A stretch of DNA of 64,000 nt from Gammaproteobacteria bacterium (GTDB lineage: Bacteria; Pseudomonadota; Gammaproteobacteria; HK1). The stretch covers positions 1 through 64,000 of the forward strand of contig JAJEAD010000039.1 of assembly GCA_022824305.1 (NCBI GenBank), read 5' to 3'. This document shows, one piece after another, positions 58,960 through 64,000 of the stretch. The number at the start of each line of letters is the position of its first letter. Position 1 is the stretch's first letter. Below the pieces are notes generated by a model. That model was given only the letters and a program-made list of their open reading frames with translations. It did no database searches and was not told where the DNA came from. A program made the translations under genes and the position numbers.

Positions 58960-60528
58960 TCAGCGGGGCGTCGCGCGTCTGGCGAGGGTGAGGGCGCACA
59001 GGGTGGCGAGGCCGAAGGCGACCGCGAGGACGAGGTAGGCGTCCTGGAAGGAGAGGGCGTCGGCGCCGGCGGCGATGACCTCCCGGAGATGGGCGAGCGC
59101 GTGAGGCGTGCGCTCGGCCAGCGGTACGCCCCCTTGCCCGAAGAGCTCCGCGACGCGGTCGACCATCGCGCGGGTGGCGCCGCTCAGGCTCTGCTGGGTG
59201 GCGACGAGCAGATCGAAGTAGTGGGCGGAGCGCATGTCCAGGGTGATCGCTATGCAGTTCACGCCCAGGGCGCCTCCCAGCATGCGGATGAAGTTCATGG
59301 TGCCGGCGCCGTAGGCGATCATCTCGGGGGCGAGACGCTGCAGACCGGCGGCGGTGATTGCGGGCAGCGCGAGGCCCAGTCCGATGCGGCCGAGCGCGAT
59401 CAGCAGCACGAGCGTCGCGAAGGCGGTGTCGGAGTCGATGGTCGAGAGGCCGAGGGAGGAAATTCCGAAGAGCAGCGAGCCGCCGATCGCCGGCCAGGCC
59501 GGGTTGTAGCGCTGCACGAGCCATCCCGCGATGGGAAAGACCGCGAAAGTGGCGACCTCCCCGAGGAGCAGCAGGGTGCCGGCCCGGGTGCCGGTGAAGC
59601 CCTGCACGGTGCGCACGAAGACCGGCATCAGGTAGAAGGAGGCGAACATCCCGGCTCCGAAGACGAATCCCACTACCGAGGTCACCGCGAAGGAGCGATC
59701 GGTGAAGAGGCGCACGTTGAGCAGGGGATGCTCGGTGCGAAGCTCCACCTCGATGAACACCAGCATCGCGGCCGCCGAGACGAGCAGGAGAACGAGCACC
59801 GAGTTGGAGTCCCAGCCCTGCTGCTGCCCGCTCGTGACGCCGTTCAGGAAGCAGGTGATGGCCAGCGCGGCGAGTGCGAGACTGGTCCAGTTGAGCCGGG
59901 CCCGGGGAGCGCTCCCGCTGCGCCGCGGGAGGTAGCGGGCGCCGATCGCCGCGCCGAGGGCCATGAAGGGGAGGGGGCCGGCGAACACGTAGCGCCAGTC
60001 CAGGAGGTCGATGATCAGGCCGCCGTAGATGGGCCCGAGAGCCGGTCCCAGCATGACCCCGATGCCGAAGAAGCCGAGCGCCTTGCCGCGCTCCTGGACC
60101 GGGAACACGGTGTAGATGACGCTCAGGCTCAGGGGCTGGAGCACCCCGGTGGCGGCGCCCTGGATCACCCGCGCCGCGACCACGCCCTCGAAGGTGGGGG
60201 CGAACTGGCCCATCAGGCTGGCGAGCGCGAACACCGCGGCCGCGATCAGGAAGGTGTTGCGCGGCCCCAGGTTGTGCACGAACCACGCGTTGAGCAGCAT
60301 GCTCACGGTGGTCGCGGACAGGAACCCGGTGGATATCCAGTGCACGCGGTTCTGACCCGCGCCGAAGGCGCCCATGATGTCCGCGATCGCGACGTTCGCC
60401 ATCGTCGACGCCATGATGCTGGAGGTGAGGCCGAGCATCACCGCGCTGGTGGCCAGCCACTTGTGAGGAAAGGCGCCGGGTGCGTCGCTCCCGGGCGCGG
60501 GCGCGCCTGCGCGCGGGGCTTCACTCAT
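58960..60528 (-). CDS. DHA2/EmrB-type MFS efflux transporter
   Basis: This 522-residue transporter of the 14-helix drug:H+ antiporter family (EmrB/QacA) has LLDWRYVFAGPLPFMALGA and QGAATGVLQPLSLSVIYTVF, matching the DHA2 motifs, and many hydrophobic segments. It overlaps the HlyD-type gene by 8 bp; the pair is an EmrAB-like efflux system with a membrane-fusion partner and an outer-membrane channel supplied elsewhere. The drug or metabolite exported is unknown. Confidence 0.9.
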   Translation of the reverse strand: MSEAPRAGAPAPGSDAPGAFPHKWLATSAVMLGLTSSIMASTMANVAIADIMGAFGAGQNRVHWISTGFLSATTVSMLLNAWFVHNLGPRNTFLIAAAVFALASLMGQFAPTFEGVVAARVIQGAATGVLQPLSLSVIYTVFPVQERGKALGFFGIGVMLGPALGPIYGGLIIDLLDWRYVFAGPLPFMALGAAIGARYLPRRSGSAPRARLNWTSLALAALAITCFLNGVTSGQQQGWDSNSVLVLLLVSAAAMLVFIEVELRTEHPLLNVRLFTDRSFAVTSVVGFVFGAGMFASFYLMPVFVRTVQGFTGTRAGTLLLLGEVATFAVFPIAGWLVQRYNPAWPAIGGSLLFGISSLGLSTIDSDTAFATLVLLIALGRIGLGLALPAITAAGLQRLAPEMIAYGAGTMNFIRMLGGALGVNCIAITLDMRSAHYFDLLVATQQSLSGATRAMVDRVAELFGQGGVPLAERTPHALAHLREVIAAGADALSFQDAYLVLAVAFGLATLCALTLARRATPR

Positions 60529-61300
60529 CGGCGACGTCGATGAAGACTTCCACCATCATGCCGGGGCGCAGGCTCTCTCCGTCCGGCTCGAGCGCGATGC
60601 GCACCGGGAAGCGCTGGGTGACCTTGGTGAAGCTGCCTCCCGGTTTCGCACTCGGCAGCAGGGCGAAGGTGCTGGTGGCGGCGAGCCCGATCACGCTCAC
60701 CGTCCCCTCGAAGCTCCGGTCCGGGTAGGCGTCCACCTCGATGCGCGCGCGCTGGCCGAGCGTGAGCCTGGCGATCTCGGTCTCGCGGATGTTGGCCAGC
60801 ACGTAGACCGCTTGCGGATCGTGGACCAGCGCGATGCGCTGCCCGGGCGCGACGTGTTCTCCCGACTCCACGAACACCTTGCTCACCACGCCCGCCAGCG
60901 GGCTCTCGACGCGGTGCGCGGCGATGTCGATCTCCTGGCGGCGGATGCGGGCGAGGACCGCGTCACGCCGCGCTTCCAGGACCGCACGCTCCGGGCCCGC
61001 GACGCCGTTTTCGGAGAGTCCGGAGCGGTGCACGACGAGCTCTGCCTCCCGGCGGCGCAGCTCCGCTTCGAGCTCCGCGAGCCGCGCGTGCGCTTCGCGC
61101 GAATCGAGCACCGCGAGGACTGCGCCTTTCTCGACCTCGGCGCCGTCTCGGGCGGGGCGTTCGACCACGTGTCCGGCGACCCGACTGCTCACCGTCACCA
61201 TGTCGGCCGCGATGCGCGCGTCGGTCTCGCTCACGAGCACCATGGACCCGCGCAGTCTCTGCGCGCCCCATATCGCGAGGCCGATTACGACGACGACCAC
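60521..61300 (-). CDS. HlyD/EmrA-type membrane fusion protein
   Basis: This membrane fusion protein has 259 residues or slightly more. It has one N-terminal membrane segment VVVVIGLAIWGAQRL, a coiled-coil hairpin (ELEAELRRREAELVVHRSGL), the lipoyl half-motifs RVAGHVVERPARDGAEV and HRVESPLAGVVSKVFVESGE, and a C-terminal barrel with LRPGMMVEVFIDV. The start at GTG 61300 lies within the membrane segment and lacks a ribosome site, so the true start is probably an unusual codon in the open frame up to about 61435. It is the periplasmic partner of the MFS transporter. Confidence 0.82.
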   Translation of the reverse strand: MVVVVIGLAIWGAQRLRGSMVLVSETDARIAADMVTVSSRVAGHVVERPARDGAEVEKGAVLAVLDSREAHARLAELEAELRRREAELVVHRSGLSENGVAGPERAVLEARRDAVLARIRRQEIDIAAHRVESPLAGVVSKVFVESGEHVAPGQRIALVHDPQAVYVLANIRETEIARLTLGQRARIEVDAYPDRSFEGTVSVIGLAATSTFALLPSAKPGGSFTKVTQRFPVRIALEPDGESLRPGMMVEVFIDVADE

Positions 61301-61510
61301 GACGGCGCCGCGCAGCGCCCCCGCGCGCGGGCGGAAGCGGCCGGTCAGCGCCCGCGCTGCCCTGGTCTCAGCCGGAATGGCGTCCCCGCAGTGCCGCCTC
61401 TTCGCGGCGGCGGAGAGCGGCGCACGGTGCCGTTCTCACTCCAAGTCTCGCTGCCAGCATCCGTGGGCTGTTCTTCGGCCATGCGTTCCGGGACGGGACA
61501 CCCGGCGCAC

Positions 61511-61516
61511 TATACT
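61511..61516 (+). promoter_or_regulatory. Probable -10 box upstream of pcm
   Basis: TATACT lies 31 bases before the pcm ATG and matches the -10 consensus at five of six positions. The -35 region, around TTCCGG at 61486-61491, is poor. The promoter would give a leader of about 25 bases. Confidence 0.35.
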
Positions 61517-61546
61517 ACGCGGACCCCGCGCCGGCGCGAGACGCAC

Positions 61547-62320
61547 ATGGATCGCAGGACGGCAACCTCGAGGCTCGAAGCGCCGTTGCGGCGCCTGCTG
61601 CTTCTCGTCGCGGCCGGCATCCTGTCCGCGACCTCCGGCGTCCGCGCCGCGGCCGACGGTTACGAGGACGCGCGCCGCGGCATGCTGGAGGCGGTGCGGC
61701 GCCTCGTTGCGGATACCCGGGTGGAGACCGGGCGCGCGGCGCTCGCCCCGGAGGTGATGCGGGCGCTCGAAGCCGTGCCGCGCCACGAGTTCGTGCCCTC
61801 GGGGCTCGTGGCGCGCGCCTACGAGAACCGGCCGCTGCCCATCGGTCACGGCCAGACCATCTCCCAGCCCTACATCGTGGCCCTGATGACGGACCTGCTC
61901 GAGGCCGGCCCCGATCGGGTGGTACTGGAGGTGGGCACCGGGTCCGGCTACCAGGCCGCGGTGCTCGCCGAGCTCGGGGCCAGGGTCTACAGCGTGGAGA
62001 TCATCCCCCCGCTCGCCGAGTCGGCGAAGCGGCGCCTCGACCGCCTCGGCTATCGCGATGTCGCGGTCAGGCTCGGGGACGGGTACTACGGCTGGCCCGA
62101 GCACGCTCCCTTCGACGCGATCATCGTCACCGCCGCCGCCGGTCACGTCCCGCCGCCCCTGGTGGAACAGCTCGCGCCGGGCGCGCGCATGGTGATTCCG
62201 GTGGGACCGCGCTTCGCGGTGCAGCACCTGCTCCTCATCGAGAAGGGCCACGAGGAGGGCGAGGTCTTCACCCGCAACATCCTGCCGGTGCGTTTCGTGC
62301 CCCTGACCGGGGATCATTGA
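61547..62320 (+). CDS. pcm: Periplasmic protein-L-isoaspartate O-methyltransferase
   Basis: This 257-residue repair methyltransferase has PCMT hallmarks: VPRHEFVPSGLVARAYENRP, LPIGHGQTISQPYIVALMTDLL, VLEVGTGSGYQAAVLAEL (SAM motif) and APFDAIIVTAAAGHVPPPLVEQLAPGARMVIPVG. An Arg/Leu-rich N-terminus (LRRLLLLVAAGILSATSG) is a signal peptide, so it is exported, a known variant of this normally cytosolic enzyme. The enzyme methylates isoaspartyl residues to start their repair. It is followed after 61 bp by a membrane-anchored spermidine-synthase-like gene on the same strand. Confidence 0.9.
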   Translation: MDRRTATSRLEAPLRRLLLLVAAGILSATSGVRAAADGYEDARRGMLEAVRRLVADTRVETGRAALAPEVMRALEAVPRHEFVPSGLVARAYENRPLPIGHGQTISQPYIVALMTDLLEAGPDRVVLEVGTGSGYQAAVLAELGARVYSVEIIPPLAESAKRRLDRLGYRDVAVRLGDGYYGWPEHAPFDAIIVTAAAGHVPPPLVEQLAPGARMVIPVGPRFAVQHLLLIEKGHEEGEVFTRNILPVRFVPLTGDH

Positions 62321-62381
62321 GCCCCCGCCTCCCCGTCGTTTCCGAAGGCGAGGCGGTATCGGGAAGGATGGCGGCAGCAGG

Positions 62382-64000
62382 TTGAGCAAGCCTCGCGCGA
62401 GCGCTTCCCTCTATCTTTCCGTCGCCCTCGTCTCGGCCGCCGCGCTCGCCTGCGAGGTGCTGCTCACGCGACTCCTCGCGATCGTCCACTGGCACCACTT
62501 CGCCTACCTCGTGATCAGTCTCGCCCTGCTCGGCTTCGGGGCGAGCGGCGCCTTCCTGAGCCTCGCGGGGAGCTGGTGCGCGGCGCGCTTCCGGGCCTGC
62601 TGGGTGGCGAACGCGGCGGGCTTCGGGTTCGGCGCGCCGCTTTGCTTCGCGCTCGCTCAAGCGCTGCCCTTCAACGCCCTGGAGGTGGCCTGGAGCGCCC
62701 GGCAGTGGGGGTGGCTGGCGCTGCTCTTCCTGTGCCTCGCGCTGCCCTTCTTCGCGTGCGCGAACTGCATCGCGCTCTGCTTTCTCCGCTACCGGGAGCG
62801 CATCGCCGCGGTGTACGCGGCGGACCTTGCCGGAGCCGGTCTCGGCGCGGCGGGGGTCATCGGGTGGCTCTATGTCTCGCCGCCCGAGGCCGTGCTGCAA
62901 GGGCTCGCCGCGCTCGGGATGGCCGCCGCGATCCCGGTGGGGTGGGGCGGCGGGCGGGCCCTGCGCGGCGCGTGCGCGGCGCTCGGCCTCGCCGCGGCCT
63001 TCCTCGCCCTTGCGCCGCCGCTCGTCCCCCTTGCCCCGTCGCAGTTCAAGGGGCTCTCCCAGGCCCTCGAGGTGGACGGGGCGCGCGTGAGCGCCACGCG
63101 CACGAGCCCCCTCGGGGTGCTGAGCGTGGTCGAGAACGAGCGCGTTCCCGTGCGCCACGCACCGGGCCTGAGCCTCGCCTCCACCTCCGCCATCGCGCCT
63201 CAGGTCGGCGTCTACACCGACGCCGAGCACCTGCGGGTCATCACCCGCTTCGACGGCGACCTCGCCCCCTTGCGCTACCTCGCGGAATCCACCTCGGCGC
63301 TGCCCTACCACGCCGTGCGGCCCGCCCGGGTGCTCGTCCTGGGAGCCGGAGGCGGGGCCGGGGTGCTCCAGGCGCTCGAGGCGGGAGCGGAGGAGGTGCA
63401 CGCGGTCGAGCTCGACCCGGAGATGGTGGCCCTCGTGCGCGAGGACTTCGCGGACTATGCCGGCGATCTCTACCGCCATCCGAGGGTGCGGGTCCACGTG
63501 GCGGAAGCGCGCGAGCACCTGCGGGCGAGCTCCGGGCGCTACGATCTCATCCAGGTCGCGGCGCTCGACTCCTTCGGGGCGGCCGCCGCCGGTCTCCACG
63601 CCTCGAGCGAGCGCTACCTGTACACGGTGGAAGCGGTCCGGGCCGCCCTCGAGCGCCTGCGCCCCGGCGGCGCGCTCGCCTTCACGCGCTGGGTCAAGGT
63701 GCCGCCGCGCGACGGCGTCAAGCTCTTCGCCACCCTGATCGCGGCGCTCGACGAGCGTGGGGTGTCCGATCCCGGCCGGCACCTCGCGTGGATTCGGGGG
63801 TGGAGCACCGCCACCCTCATGGTCAGAGGCGAGGCGTGGAAGGCCGCCGAGATCGACGCGATTCGCAGCTTCGCCCGCACGCGCTCCTTCGACCTCGTGC
63901 ACGTCCCGGGCGTGGCCCGGGAGGAGGCGAACCGCTTCAACCGCCTCGATCGGCCCTGGTTCTTCGAGGCGGCGGCGGCGCTGCTCGGCCCCGACCGGGA
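62382..64000 (+). CDS. Membrane-anchored spermidine-synthase-like protein, runs off the window
   Basis: This partial frame of at least 539 codons is open to the end of the window. The first 260 residues hold six to eight hydrophobic segments (LVSAAALACEVLLTRLLAIV, LVISLALLGFGASGAFLSLA). They are followed by an aminopropyltransferase/SAM domain with VLVLGAGGGAGVLQALEAGA, VHAVELDPEMVALVRE and SSERYLYTVEAVRAALERLR. This is the architecture of the large fused spermidine-synthase-like proteins of proteobacteria, often of unknown substrate. A TTG at 62382 is a plausible start; a start in the open frame before it is possible. The 3' end lies outside the window. Confidence 0.72.
   Translation, partial: MSKPRASASLYLSVALVSAAALACEVLLTRLLAIVHWHHFAYLVISLALLGFGASGAFLSLAGSWCAARFRACWVANAAGFGFGAPLCFALAQALPFNALEVAWSARQWGWLALLFLCLALPFFACANCIALCFLRYRERIAAVYAADLAGAGLGAAGVIGWLYVSPPEAVLQGLAALGMAAAIPVGWGGGRALRGACAALGLAAAFLALAPPLVPLAPSQFKGLSQALEVDGARVSATRTSPLGVLSVVENERVPVRHAPGLSLASTSAIAPQVGVYTDAEHLRVITRFDGDLAPLRYLAESTSALPYHAVRPARVLVLGAGGGAGVLQALEAGAEEVHAVELDPEMVALVREDFADYAGDLYRHPRVRVHVAEAREHLRASSGRYDLIQVAALDSFGAAAAGLHASSERYLYTVEAVRAALERLRPGGALAFTRWVKVPPRDGVKLFATLIAALDERGVSDPGRHLAWIRGWSTATLMVRGEAWKAAEIDAIRSFARTRSFDLVHVPGVAREEANRFNRLDRPWFFEAAAALLGPDR

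Noticed and set aside
58906-60543. Long plus-strand frame opposite the MFS gene
   Set aside because: The sequence is rich in Gly/Glu/Asp/His repeats typical of shadow frames, and the minus frame has clear DHA2 motifs.
62268-63902. A 544-codon antisense open frame opposite the spermidine-synthase-like gene
   Set aside because: It is rich in Arg, Gly, Glu and Ala with no recognisable domain, as expected of the complement of a high-GC coding region; the plus frame has clear membrane and SAM motifs.
1-64000. CRISPR arrays, rRNA and tRNA genes
   Set aside because: No regularly spaced direct repeat and no rRNA- or tRNA-like fold was seen by eye; a dedicated search would be needed to exclude a degenerate one.

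Overview
The window is 64 kb of mostly very GC-rich DNA (roughly 65-72% by eye) with a proteobacterial gene set: a liv-type amino-acid importer, three-subunit molybdenum hydroxylase, cobalt-type nitrile hydratase, SbmA-like and EmrB/HlyD-type transporters, and a periplasmic protein-L-isoaspartate methyltransferase. Strong Shine-Dalgarno sites, frequent GTG/TTG starts and many 4-bp ATGA/GTGA overlaps are typical. I would call it a high-GC, probably environmental and heterotrophic proteobacterium; I cannot fix the class. No rRNA, tRNA, CRISPR array, transposase or integrase was found.

Layout. 0.26-7.7 kb: kynureninase with a VOC-cupin fusion, then a complete livGFHMK operon. 7.9-18.4 kb: an accessory (defence) island. 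Its left part (8.6-12.5 kb) is clearly AT-richer than the rest and holds a HEPN-like protein, a PD-(D/E)XK nuclease coupled to a Dam-type adenine methylase, and a convergent winged-helix-like protein of unknown function. Its right part (12.6-18.4 kb, minus strand) is a tight three-gene operon: a PUA/EVE-like-HNH nuclease, a 1045-residue PLD-SF2 helicase-DUF3427 protein, and a SAM methyltransferase fused to an HNH-type domain whose usual DH motif reads DD. This operon is the best candidate for a poorly described anti-invader system.

18.8-35.5 kb: single metabolic genes (DAO-family oxidoreductase, YdjM-like membrane hydrolase, CoA transferase, dienelactone hydrolase, CmcJ/NvfI-like oxygenase, DUF427 protein, two amidohydrolases, cupin, luciferase-like oxidoreductase, methyltransferase, RraA-like protein, class II deacetylase) with HipBA and a VapBC module. 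35.7-45.9 kb: a frameshifted dimethylglycine-dehydrogenase-like gene, a molybdenum-hydroxylase operon with a MoaD-like gene, and a serine-biosynthesis-type operon (2-hydroxyacid dehydrogenase, serC, DUF1015).

46-64 kb: SbmA-like transporter; a seven-gene operon joining a ribose-type ABC importer to a phosphotriesterase-family hydrolase, a glutamine-amidotransferase-like protein, a PfkB kinase and a TenA-family protein, which looks like an uptake-and-degradation pathway with unknown substrate; a two-subunit ThDP decarboxylase (ComDE-like) with a PhyH dioxygenase; a second VapBC; a nitrile hydratase operon; an EmrB/HlyD efflux pair; pcm; and the start of a membrane-anchored spermidine-synthase-like protein that runs off the end.
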